Below are positions 32,748 through 40,882 of a stretch of 42,156 nt of DNA, in pieces (the first letter of the stretch is position 1; each line of letters starts with the position of its first letter). The translations under genes and the position numbers were made by a program. The notes beneath the pieces were generated by a model that saw only the letters and a program-made list of their open reading frames with translations, had not been told where the DNA came from and made no database searches. The DNA comes from Caldifarciminota bacterium (GTDB taxonomy: Bacteria > Hydrothermota > Tepidihabitantia > SM23-42), in assembly GCA_016936155.1 (NCBI GenBank), contig JAFGPO010000002.1, positions 1 through 42,156 of the forward strand. Direction: 5' to 3'.

Positions 32748-33926
32748 GTGTTTGCCTGGATCGGTTTCATCGTATCGCTCATAGTTATCCTTGTCATCGC
32801 CCGCAAGCATTTGCCGCTGGCGCTCTTTTGCGGAGCCATTGTCCTCGGGATATTCACTCTTCCATGGGGCATCCTTGGTTCTACCATCCTCAGTACGTGC
32901 AGTGATCTTTCGGTCATATTACTCGCCCTCGCCATGGGGATCATTCCGATGATCGGCGGGACCATGAAACAGAGCGGGCAGATGGACGATCTGGTCAACA
33001 ATCTGCGCATTGGACGCAAGGGTTTGATGGCGCTTTCCCCGGCGATCATGGGATTGCTGCCCATGCCGGGCGGCGCCCTGCTTTCAGCCCCGATCCTTGA
33101 AAAGGGAGGTATCGGAGTCCCGGATGATCTCAAGGTCGCAATGAACGACTGGTTCCGCCATTTGTTCGTGATGATCTATCCCCTCAGTTCCGCGCTCATC
33201 GCCTCCGCCAAGATCACGGAACTCAATCTCTATACGGCAATGGTGAGTCTCCTGCCCGCATGTGCATTCGCCGCCCTGCTCGGGTGGTTATTTTATATAC
33301 GAAAGGTCAAGGGGACGATCACGTATACGAGCCAGTTCTCCCTTGGCCGGCTGCTCCTGCCGCTTTGCATTATCCTGATCGCCCCGCTCATTGATTTTGG
33401 TTTGAAAAAGATCGTCGCCCTGCCGGTCGAGGAGATCGCGACCGTACTCGGCGTGAGCGCTGCGTTTCTGCTCTCCTGGCGCCTCAGTCCGGTAGCGCTC
33501 GATCTCAAGGCGATCGCGAGGAAAATGAAGCCCTGGAATTTTTTCCTTATCATTCTGGGGATGTTTATCTTTTTGAATATCTTTCGTGCATCCTCGATCG
33601 CTGACCTTATTGCCAGCGTGCCCTTGCCGCCCACGACCCTGTGTGTGGTCGCTGGTTTCATCCTTGGCATTGCGACCGGACGGGTGCTGCTACCCGCATC
33701 GATCATATATCCGGTGTACATGACGACGACAGCCGTCACCCCGGTTACATTCGCCGTGATCTACACGAGTATATTCTTCGGGTATATGATATCGCCGGTG
33801 CATCCGTGCGTCGGCGTATCACTGGAGTACTTCAATGTGCCGATGAAGAGTTTCATCAAACTTCTCATCGTGCCCACTTCGATCGTTTTTGTAATCACGC
33901 TCGTGCTCTCATTTTTCATGGCGTGA
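32748..33926 (+). CDS. DUF401 family membrane protein
   Basis: 392 residues, about ten hydrophobic helices. MGLLPMPGGALLSAPILE and the MNDWFRHLFVMIYPLSSALI stretch are the DUF401 hallmarks; the family resembles ion or carboxylate permeases of the IT superfamily, substrate unknown. It starts with GTG 32748 preceded by AATGAGGTA. No obvious sigma-70 promoter was found within 60 nt. Confidence 0.85.
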   Translation: MFAWIGFIVSLIVILVIARKHLPLALFCGAIVLGIFTLPWGILGSTILSTCSDLSVILLALAMGIIPMIGGTMKQSGQMDDLVNNLRIGRKGLMALSPAIMGLLPMPGGALLSAPILEKGGIGVPDDLKVAMNDWFRHLFVMIYPLSSALIASAKITELNLYTAMVSLLPACAFAALLGWLFYIRKVKGTITYTSQFSLGRLLLPLCIILIAPLIDFGLKKIVALPVEEIATVLGVSAAFLLSWRLSPVALDLKAIARKMKPWNFFLIILGMFIFLNIFRASSIADLIASVPLPPTTLCVVAGFILGIATGRVLLPASIIYPVYMTTTAVTPVTFAVIYTSIFFGYMISPVHPCVGVSLEYFNVPMKSFIKLLIVPTSIVFVITLVLSFFMA

Positions 33927-34019
33927 TCCCATTTGATACCTGCTGCTATTTCGGCTGATAGGCGCGTGCGAATAGCCGGAAACATAAATTTCCTGTGCGG
34001 ATTTCTTGAGACCCCGTAC

Positions 34020-34047
34020 TTGACACCCCAAGTCATTCCATTACAAT
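34020..34047 (+). promoter_or_regulatory. Promoter of the C39-like protease gene
   Basis: TTGACA (34020-34025), 16-nt spacer, TACAAT (34042-34047), 12 nt to ATG 34060. The leader would be about 6 nt; no Shine-Dalgarno site. Confidence 0.7.
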
Positions 34048-34059
34048 AATCGCAAGACC

Positions 34060-36402
34060 ATGGTAGTCTGTGCTTTGATGATCCTTGTCTGCAGCCCTGC
34101 TTCGCTGATCGCGCATGAGAGCGTGGTACGCGATCCACACGTGACCCGGTTCGGTGTGGTCATGACGGATCAGCACTACGGACACATTTACGTATACCGT
34201 GACGGTTCGATCGTCCCACTCGTCTCCTCCCCAGGGTGCGGAAGGTACTATACAGTATCACCGGACCACGCCCGGATCGGCTTCAAAATGATTTTTGAGA
34301 ACGGTCTTCAGGCGTCCGCATATGTCGATATCCGCAATGGGATACGTACAATTCTGCACCCGCCTTGCGAGCATGCTGGCCAGGTTAGTTTCGCGGCAAG
34401 CGGTGCAATCGCGTATACGATCGGGGATCATCTCTGTGTACAGCGCGAAGAACAGATCGAGTATTACGATCTTGGAGCATATGCGAACTGTACGAGCATT
34501 TCCCCGGATGGAACACGGGTTGTTTTCAATGATCACGAGGATCAACTGTGGGTGCTTGCTCTGGCGACCGATTTACGGGAGCGCATCACTCCAGGATCCG
34601 CGTACGGGTTCTGTATGCCGGAATGGTCTGGTGACAGTCGCTTTGTTCTGTATCGCCGCCTGGACAATTATCTCTACGTATACGATACTGATTCAGGAGC
34701 GACTTATGAGCTCCCTCAGGGGCATCACGCGCACTGGGCGCCGGACCACCGCACTATCAGCTTTTGTCTCCCATTGATCGAGGGCTATGAAGTCGTAAGA
34801 TCCGACCTCTATACGGTACGGTTCGACGGAAGTGACATCAAACGTTTGACTCCCGATGCGGTACGCTTTGCAACGGATCCGCGCTACTACATGGTGAATC
34901 GTATTGTTTTTTGTGACGGGGCAACCAACGCGGTCATGACCGGTGTGGTCAGGGACGCGCAGGTCGTGGATATTACGGAGCTCTTCCGATATAACGATAC
35001 GGATGACATGCCGCCTTACCATGTTCAAGGGCCGGCAGCCCGCGATTCTCTTGACGTTCCTTACCTGAATCAGGTATATGATACGCCTGACTGGTTCAAC
35101 GGGCATTGGGCATGCGCGCCGTCCACGGCCATGATGGCGATCGCTTACTACGCAAAACTGCCGGTATGGAGTTGCTGGTGTTCTTCTCCGTACGGCCATA
35201 CGAGCGACTTTGGACGGTATATCTGCGAGCACTACTGGTACCGGGAAGTCGATTACACCTGGCAGGCGCAGGACCCGAGCGGGACCTGGGCAAGCGGTGG
35301 GTATGGATATATGTGGTCGGGTTCAAACCGGCCGTACACTCATATGGCGCCGTATCTGGAAAACCATGATATAATGTCCTGGCGGGATGATTCGCCCACG
35401 TTCAATGAAACGATCGGGGAGATCAATGCAGGGTATCCGTACGGTATGTGCGTGGGCTTAACGACCGCGGGTCACCTCGTGCTTGCGATCGGACAGGTTT
35501 TAGACTGGCATACGCTCATTTTCAATGATCCGTACGGGAATAAAAATACGCCCGGGTACCCGAGTTACGACGGGAAGTACGCGCGATACGACTGGCCCGG
35601 GTACAACAATGGATACGAGAATTTAAACTCTGTCTACTGGTGCGTTGGCGCGCACGGCGATTGGGAACCCCCTTCCGATACAATCGTTGACGATCTGCAG
35701 TTTGCCAGCGGGTTCTATCTGCATACCGCATCCCCGTCATCCATGGAATACTGGCGTGATGCCTTGATCGGTCATAACGGACACATGTGGTGGACACACA
35801 CGACCGCGTCAACCACGTACGATACCTGTTATGCGGTATGGATGCCGTTCCTGCCCGTGAATGGCGACTATGAAGTGTTTGCATACATACCAGGCGATCA
35901 TGCGAATGCAAACGCCGCACGGTATTATATTCGCACTGCTGATTATAGTCTGCTGGTGATCATTGACCAGTCGGGATATACGGACGAGTGGGTTTCGTTG
36001 GGCACGTATCCCTTTGAAACGACCACCGCGTACGTGTACCTGGGTGATGGAACCGGTGTCCAGGGGCAGTACATCGGTTTCGACGCGCTGCGGTGGAACT
36101 ATCAGGGACAAGGTATCAGGGAGCACGACCCATTGGTGAGTGTGGACGGTCCGGCCATATGTAATAATCCGGTGGCCGATCATATAGCAATGACGGTTTT
36201 TTCCCCTGCCTCCACTATGATACTGTTCCGCCTCTATTCAGTCACCGGCCAATGCGTAAAGGAACAGACGATACCTGTATCCGGATCAGGCGAACACCAC
36301 ATCCGTATCGATGTCTCTGATTGTGCGTCAGGCGTGTATGTGGCAAGGACGATATACGGGACAACGATATATACTAAAAAAATAGTAATCATTAATAGAT
36401 AA
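34060..36402 (+). CDS. Secreted C39-like peptidase with propeller, golvesin-like and T9SS domains
   Basis: 780 residues. Signal peptide ~1-19. A TolB/WD-like beta-propeller at ~25-300 (ISPDGTRVVF, PEWSGDSRFVLYRR, WAPDHRTISF). A C39-like papain-fold peptidase at ~332-530, with putative catalytic Cys352 (GHWACAPSTAMM), His472 (AGHLVLAIG) and Asp490 (IFNDPYG). A golvesin/Xly-type carbohydrate-binding-like module at ~540-682. A type A T9SS sorting domain at ~695-780 (CNNPVADHIAMTV, LYSVTGQCV, DCASGVYVAR, KKIVIINR). Expected at or beyond the outer membrane. The propeller-plus-protease order is unusual. Monocistronic. Confidence 0.85.
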   Translation: MVVCALMILVCSPASLIAHESVVRDPHVTRFGVVMTDQHYGHIYVYRDGSIVPLVSSPGCGRYYTVSPDHARIGFKMIFENGLQASAYVDIRNGIRTILHPPCEHAGQVSFAASGAIAYTIGDHLCVQREEQIEYYDLGAYANCTSISPDGTRVVFNDHEDQLWVLALATDLRERITPGSAYGFCMPEWSGDSRFVLYRRLDNYLYVYDTDSGATYELPQGHHAHWAPDHRTISFCLPLIEGYEVVRSDLYTVRFDGSDIKRLTPDAVRFATDPRYYMVNRIVFCDGATNAVMTGVVRDAQVVDITELFRYNDTDDMPPYHVQGPAARDSLDVPYLNQVYDTPDWFNGHWACAPSTAMMAIAYYAKLPVWSCWCSSPYGHTSDFGRYICEHYWYREVDYTWQAQDPSGTWASGGYGYMWSGSNRPYTHMAPYLENHDIMSWRDDSPTFNETIGEINAGYPYGMCVGLTTAGHLVLAIGQVLDWHTLIFNDPYGNKNTPGYPSYDGKYARYDWPGYNNGYENLNSVYWCVGAHGDWEPPSDTIVDDLQFASGFYLHTASPSSMEYWRDALIGHNGHMWWTHTTASTTYDTCYAVWMPFLPVNGDYEVFAYIPGDHANANAARYYIRTADYSLLVIIDQSGYTDEWVSLGTYPFETTTAYVYLGDGTGVQGQYIGFDALRWNYQGQGIREHDPLVSVDGPAICNNPVADHIAMTVFSPASTMILFRLYSVTGQCVKEQTIPVSGSGEHHIRIDVSDCASGVYVARTIYGTTIYTKKIVIINR

Positions 36403-36437
36403 TCACCTTTTTACATTCAATGTAGTATACCGGTATG

Positions 36438-37844
36438 CTATAATGGGAGCGGATGCCCCGGGTACTCTTTTTTTAATAATGCGAGCGCCTGTTCCGCCAT
36501 TGACGGTTGTTTCAGTTTATGCTTGAACAATATGAAGGTGCGGCAAAGGGCTTTTGCACGCACCTTACCAAGCGGGAACAATGCAATATACATGCCGTAC
36601 GATTTTACCGCATCTGCGAACTGCTCTTTTTTCTCAAAGAGAACCGCGCTTTGATATATGTTCTTTTCGCTGAGATGTCCGATCAATCCTTTTTCCCTTG
36701 CTTCTTCATAACACGAGCGCAGGGCTTCAATGTTTCCATTAATGATCATTCGGTCTAGCGCGGTATTATACCGCGACACCGCCTCATCAATTTTGCCTTT
36801 TTCACTATAGACACGAGCGAGGATGAGCGGCGCATCGACATTATCCGGTTCTTCATGTATTGTCGCCATGAGCAGAGGTATCGCCTCATCAATATTCCCT
36901 TCGTCCATTTTCCGGGTTGCTTCCCTCATTGAAAAAGACATCTTCAATTTTTCGAAACTGTCTTCGACCATCGGCGCAACGTATTTCTTTTCCAGATGCA
37001 GGTACTTCATGGCTGCTCCGACCAGGGCGCCGAATACGAATCCCCCGATGTGCGCCCAGTGAGCAGTGCCGCTGTCACCGCCTGCCGGGGTGCATGCGAG
37101 TTCGATCAGAAACCACAGCGGAAGCGCGATTCCGGCGTATATTGCAAACGTACCCACGTAGGGACGGGTAAAAAGAAGCCAGATGAAATACGCGAATCGC
37201 ACTTTCGTCTTGAAGTGGCGCACCATGAACGCGCCCATGATCCCCGCGATCGCCCCGGACGCGCCGACCAGCGGGATCGTGCTCTGCGGGGACATGAGGG
37301 TGTGGAGGAGCACGGCGAAGAATCCAGATATCAAGTAGAGTCCCAAAAAGATCGGCCATGACCAATCATCTTCGATATTGCACCCGACCAGCCACAAATA
37401 GAGCATATTAAAGAACAAGTGCAGAAAGCCGGCATAAATGAACATCGACGTGATGACCTTGATAAAGTCGAACTTGCTGGGCTTGAGGCCGTATTTTTCA
37501 TACACCATATTGTTCTTGGTGGTCTGAAAATCATTGTAGAGGCGGGACCATGTATCGTAGTCCTTTGAACCGACCGGTATGATGTCCCCGTCAAGAATTT
37601 GTTCACGGACCTTTTCATAGTTATAATTTGTGAGCGCACGCGGGTCGTTTTCAAGCAGTCGGTACATATACCGGGTTTCGATCTCCCTGAGTTCGAAGTC
37701 GAGATCCGTGAGCCGATCTATCTGACGACTGACCGCCATACTGGTGATGAAATAGATTATCGTATTGAGGGCGATGAGTCCGATCGTGATATAGGGGAGG
37801 CGCCGTACACCTTCTTCACTGCCGACCGGGAAGAAAAAGAACAT
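36438..37844 (-). CDS. Rhomboid intramembrane serine protease with TPR tail
   Basis: 468 residues. Six or more helices in ~15-285 with the catalytic Ser196 in VGASGAIAGIMGAF and His265 in HWAHIGGFVFGALVG; the conserved HLFFNMLYL (His142, Asn146) stabilises the transition state. A long loop (~40-125) separates helices 1 and 2. From ~305 the soluble tail has tetratricopeptide-type helices (AIPLLMATIHEEPDN, LILARVYSEKGKIDEAVSRYN). Substrates unknown. Start fixed by the promoter ending 6 nt upstream. Confidence 0.9.
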   Translation of the reverse strand: MFFFFPVGSEEGVRRLPYITIGLIALNTIIYFITSMAVSRQIDRLTDLDFELREIETRYMYRLLENDPRALTNYNYEKVREQILDGDIIPVGSKDYDTWSRLYNDFQTTKNNMVYEKYGLKPSKFDFIKVITSMFIYAGFLHLFFNMLYLWLVGCNIEDDWSWPIFLGLYLISGFFAVLLHTLMSPQSTIPLVGASGAIAGIMGAFMVRHFKTKVRFAYFIWLLFTRPYVGTFAIYAGIALPLWFLIELACTPAGGDSGTAHWAHIGGFVFGALVGAAMKYLHLEKKYVAPMVEDSFEKLKMSFSMREATRKMDEGNIDEAIPLLMATIHEEPDNVDAPLILARVYSEKGKIDEAVSRYNTALDRMIINGNIEALRSCYEEAREKGLIGHLSEKNIYQSAVLFEKKEQFADAVKSYGMYIALFPLGKVRAKALCRTFILFKHKLKQPSMAEQALALLKKEYPGHPLPL

Positions 37845-37850
37845 GGGGGT

Positions 37851-37878
37851 AGTATACCATAATTGCCTGCACTGTCAA
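37851..37878 (-). promoter_or_regulatory. Promoter of the rhomboid gene
   Basis: On the minus strand: TTGACA (37878-37873), 16-nt spacer, TATACT (37856-37851), 6 nt to the ATG at 37844. Leaderless arrangement; the -35 box is 8 nt from the -35 of the divergent tRNA promoter. Confidence 0.75.
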
Positions 37879-37886
37879 CGCAGAGG

Positions 37887-37914
37887 TTGACTTTGTTGGA
37901 TTTTTTATTATAAT
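37887..37914 (+). promoter_or_regulatory. Promoter of tRNA-Asp
   Basis: TTGACT (37887-37892), 16-nt spacer, TATAAT (37909-37914); start expected near 37921, giving a ~44-nt 5' leader before the mature tRNA. Confidence 0.75.
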
Positions 37915-37964
37915 CAAGTGGTTTGTGGCATACTGCTACAGGTCAGTAAAAAATATCGCAACAA

Positions 37965-38039
37965 GGGGTCGTAGTTCAGATTGGATAGAACGCCTGCCTG
38001 TCACGCAGGAGGTCGCGAGTTCGAATCTCGTCGGCCCCG
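37965..38039 (+). tRNA. tRNA-Asp (GTC)
   Basis: 75 nt fold as a canonical cloverleaf: acceptor GGGGTCG/CGGCCCC, D-arm GTTC/GAAC, anticodon stem CCTGC/GCAGG with loop CTGTCAC (anticodon GTC at 38000-38002), T-arm GCGAG-TTCGAAT-CTCGT, discriminator G. The 3' CCA is not encoded and must be added by the CCA-adding enzyme. Confidence 0.97.
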
Positions 38040-38060
38040 TTTGCCGCTAAAGCGGCAAAT
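38040..38060 (+). terminator. Hairpin after tRNA-Asp
   Basis: TTTGCCGCT/AGCGGCAAA stem of 9 bp with a 2-3 nt loop directly after the tRNA. There is no T-run, so it may be a processing or weak termination hairpin rather than a full intrinsic terminator. Confidence 0.5.
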
Positions 38061-38108
38061 CCGAAATTCCAGATAATTACCCTTCTTTGGTAGCAGTATC
38101 AAGGACAA

Positions 38109-38175
38109 CCAATCCCCCTCACCTTTTTCCTCTCCCCCTTACAAAGTGGGAGAGGGTTGGGGTGAGGGGGATTGG
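38109..38175. repeat. 67-nt imperfect palindrome, CCCCCTCACC...GGTGAGGGGG type
   Basis: Outer arms CCAATCCCCCTCACC (38109-38123) and GGTGAGGGGGATTGG (38161-38175) are exact complements; inner CCTCTCCC/GGGAGAGG arms pair as well. This resembles the widespread palindromic intergenic repeats of the CCCTCACC/GGTGAGGG type in many bacteria. Non-coding. Confidence 0.8.
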
Positions 38176-38241
38176 GTCTCGCGTTTGACGTATAGTGTAT
38201 AAAGATATCCTATTTAATCGCATTACGCCCTACGCTCTTCC

Positions 38242-38269
38242 TTGACAACGCTCGCGTATTCAGTATAGT
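38242..38269 (+). promoter_or_regulatory. Promoter of the Cys-cluster protein gene
   Basis: TTGACA (38242-38247), 16-nt spacer, TATAGT (38264-38269), 9 nt to ATG 38279. No ribosome binding site. Confidence 0.7.
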
Positions 38270-38278
38270 ACTCCCCAT

Positions 38279-38977
38279 ATGACGGAGAAAGACAAAAAGA
38301 GAGAAAACGAAATCAAGGAAGAAAAAGAACACTACACTCCTTCACCCTACAATTATTGCGACTATCGGTGCGATCGGTGCGAACATCAGAAAACCTGTAA
38401 AGTGTACAAGGACGAGCAGGAACGATTGATCGAGCACTATGTCAAAGGGGAGGACCCCCATGATCCTGATGTGTTCATGAATGATATGAAGGATATTTTT
38501 GACCGGACGCGTGAAATGATCATGAATATAGCACAGGAAGAAGGATTCGATCTCGATAGTATTGAGGATGTGGAGGTGCCACACGTTGATCCAAAACAGT
38601 ACGTTCTTTATTGTCTGGCCCGGGAATATGCTGATGAAGCGCACGTTTTTCTCAAGCAGCTGCAACAGGATGGGATCACCGAGGAGGCAGAAGACGCATT
38701 CGATGACCTCATGTGGTACCATACACTGATCATGGCGAAAGCCGGACGGTTGGTGTCGACATTCGAAGATGATCTACGTGATGAAAAGATGCAGGAAATC
38801 GAGGAGAAAGGGACCCTCAGCGTCATTGACAAGTGCATTCGTGTTTCCCGCAGTGCTCTGGAAACGATGCTCAGCGAATTGCCGGAGTATCTGCAGACTA
38901 TTGCGGAACTGATGGATCTGCTCAAGCGCACGGAACAGCAGATAAATAAGGATATCCGCCAAAAAGTCGGGTCGTAG
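38279..38977 (+). CDS. Acidic helical protein with N-terminal four-Cys cluster
   Basis: 232 residues, soluble, mostly charged helix. After a Lys/Glu-rich lead, four cysteines C27, C31, C34 and C40 (CDYRCDRCEHQKTC) could hold zinc or an iron-sulfur centre. The rest (EEGFDLDSIEDVEVP, MAKAGRLVSTFEDDL, ISKCIRVSR-like, LPEYLQTIAELMDLLKRTEQ) is helical with no recognised family. It has its own near-leaderless promoter and lies 41 nt ahead of tilS, which has its own promoter. Confidence 0.72.
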   Translation: MTEKDKKRENEIKEEKEHYTPSPYNYCDYRCDRCEHQKTCKVYKDEQERLIEHYVKGEDPHDPDVFMNDMKDIFDRTREMIMNIAQEEGFDLDSIEDVEVPHVDPKQYVLYCLAREYADEAHVFLKQLQQDGITEEAEDAFDDLMWYHTLIMAKAGRLVSTFEDDLRDEKMQEIEEKGTLSVIDKCIRVSRSALETMLSELPEYLQTIAELMDLLKRTEQQINKDIRQKVGS

Positions 38978-38985
38978 CAATTCCA

Positions 38986-39013
38986 TTGTAAAAGAGCACG
39001 ATTTGTGTATAAT
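38986..39013 (+). promoter_or_regulatory. Promoter of the tilS-hpt-ftsH operon
   Basis: TTGTAA (38986-38991), 16-nt spacer, TATAAT (39008-39013), 5 nt to the GTG start at 39019. Leaderless arrangement with a weaker -35. Confidence 0.65.
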
Positions 39014-39018
39014 TCATT

Positions 39019-40389
39019 GTGAGAAGACCGAATCAATCACAAATACTCACGGATGTGAAGAATACAGTGAGCAAGTACCGAATGCTGGAGAAAGCGCGTA
39101 GAGTGATCGTCGCGTTCTCCGGAGGAGCGGATTCGGTATGTTTATTGCACTCCCTGTATTCGCTCTATAAAAACCGGATCCAGTTCTTTATCATGTATGT
39201 CAATCACGGGCTTCGTGATGAGAAGGCATTACGGGAAGAAGAAAACCTTGCGAAGTACTACGCGGTAAAATATGGCCTGCAGTGCAAGATCGTTCGGATC
39301 CAGGTCAAAAAGGAGCAGGCCGGTATTGAAGCAGCCGCCCGGGACGCACGCTATGAGGTGCTCCAGCAGTACATGGCCAGTTCACGTGCCGATCGAATCG
39401 CGCTCGGTCATAACAGTGACGATGTCGTAGAAACCTTTATCATGAATATGATACGCGGCAGCGGTGCCGCTGGACTGGGCGCGCTCAGCCCGGTTCGGAT
39501 TCCCTTTATACGTCCTTTATACGGACTGCGTAAGGCCGAGATCCGGAAATTCGTGCGCGCACAGAAACTACCCTTTAGCGAAGATGAAACAAACCAGCAA
39601 CTGGAGTTCCGGAGAAATCTTGTGCGCCATAAGGTCATACCGGAGCTTGTCAAGATCAATCCTGAACTCCATGCTGCGGTCCACCGCTCGATCGAACTCA
39701 TCAGGATGGACGATGCGTGTCTCGATGACCACGCCGAGAGCACCTATCGGGAGACAACGCGCAAACAGAACGATCGTGTCGTGCTTGACATGAAAAAACT
39801 TTTATCCTATAATCCAGCCGTCATCGGACGCGTTGTGCGACGTGCTATCAAGGAGATCTGCGGCGGGCTTGAAGGGTTCGAAAGTAAACACATCGCCGGG
39901 ATAACAGGTCTAAAAGACAAGCCGTCCGGAAAGCAGATCGATCTGCCAAAACAGCTTATTGCCCAGCGTCAGTTCGATGAGATCGTGATCACGAGGAAAC
40001 AGAGATCGAAGAAGAGGAGAATAACAGTAGATCCGCGCAATGACGAAGTAATGGTGGACAGTTATATCGTGAGGATTCATACTGAATCGAGTTTCGATCT
40101 TAATGGCCGCAAGAAGGAATGTGAGGTGTTCGATCTCGATGCGCTCGTGTTGCCGCTGGTGTTCCGTACGAGGTATCGCGGCGATAATTTGATCACGCGC
40201 GCGGGTAAGAAGATGCTGAAAAAAATATACAGCGAACACAAGATCCCCCCGCAGCAGCGAGCAGATCTGCTCATGCTCTGTGATCAGAAAGGCATTCTTT
40301 TGATCCCGGGTGTGGTTCGTGCTTTCCGGGGCTTTGTTGAATCAAAGACCAAAAAATTTCTGGTCGTGGACTATGAACATATTGCTTGA
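39019..40389 (+). CDS. tilS: tRNA(Ile)-lysidine synthase
   Basis: 456 residues. Adds lysine to C34 of tRNA-Ile(CAU), an essential decoding step. PP-loop VAFSGGADSVCLLH (SGGADS at 34-39), LGHNSDDVVETFIMNM, RPLYGLRKAEIRKF, then linker and C-terminal TilS domains (FRTRYRGDNLI onward). GTG start set by the promoter. The 3' end overlaps hpt by 17 nt; tilS-hpt-ftsH is a widely conserved order. Confidence 0.95.
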   Translation: MRRPNQSQILTDVKNTVSKYRMLEKARRVIVAFSGGADSVCLLHSLYSLYKNRIQFFIMYVNHGLRDEKALREEENLAKYYAVKYGLQCKIVRIQVKKEQAGIEAAARDARYEVLQQYMASSRADRIALGHNSDDVVETFIMNMIRGSGAAGLGALSPVRIPFIRPLYGLRKAEIRKFVRAQKLPFSEDETNQQLEFRRNLVRHKVIPELVKINPELHAAVHRSIELIRMDDACLDDHAESTYRETTRKQNDRVVLDMKKLLSYNPAVIGRVVRRAIKEICGGLEGFESKHIAGITGLKDKPSGKQIDLPKQLIAQRQFDEIVITRKQRSKKRRITVDPRNDEVMVDSYIVRIHTESSFDLNGRKKECEVFDLDALVLPLVFRTRYRGDNLITRAGKKMLKKIYSEHKIPPQQRADLLMLCDQKGILLIPGVVRAFRGFVESKTKKFLVVDYEHIA

Positions 40390-40882
40390 AGAATATTTAA
40401 TCAAAGATAAAGTTGCGCAGATCGCTGCCCAGATCAATGATGACTACATGAACAAAAATCCGGTCATCGTTGGCATACTTAAAGGTGCATTTGTCTTCAT
40501 GTCCGATCTGATACGACACATTGAGATACCGGTCGAGATCGATTTTTTATGCATTTCCAGTTATAACGGGAAGGCATCGAGCGGTGTTGTTCGCTTGAGC
40601 AACGATCTCTCGATCAATATCGAAGACCGGGATGTGATCGTGGTCGAGGACATCATCGACAGCGGCCGGACTATTTCATTTATTCTCAGCAATCTGGAAA
40701 CGAGGCATCCACGAAGTCTTGCTGTATGTACCCTACTGAACAAGAACGAGGACCGGGTCGTGGACGTGCCTTTGACCTATGTCGGATTCAACATCCCAAG
40801 TGTATTTGCAGTCGGATATGGACTTGACCATAAAAATCAATATCGAAATTTACCATATATAGGAGTATTCGATGGTAGCTAA
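40373..40882 (+). CDS. hpt: Hypoxanthine phosphoribosyltransferase
   Basis: 169 residues. Purine salvage: hypoxanthine or guanine plus PRPP to the nucleotide. PRPP loop [29 protein letters not shown], and the C-terminal [20 protein letters not shown] are all standard. ATG 40373 lies inside the end of tilS; the frame opens earlier at 40310 but only within tilS. The stop overlaps ftsH. Confidence 0.94.
   Translation: MNILLEEYLIKDKVAQIAAQINDDYMNKNPVIVGILKGAFVFMSDLIRHIEIPVEIDFLCISSYNGKASSGVVRLSNDLSINIEDRDVIVVEDIIDSGRTISFILSNLETRHPRSLAVCTLLNKNEDRVVDVPLTYVGFNIPSVFAVGYGLDHKNQYRNLPYIGVFDGS

Noticed and set aside
36438-36460. TATAAT-like box reading (+) at the end of the rhomboid gene
   Set aside because: The bases are the last codons and stop of the rhomboid gene on the other strand; no -35 box at proper spacing and only a 7-codon frame downstream.
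38109-38175. Intrinsic terminator of tRNA-Asp
   Set aside because: The palindrome is long and G/C-run based with no T-run, and matches a widespread intergenic repeat type better than a terminator.
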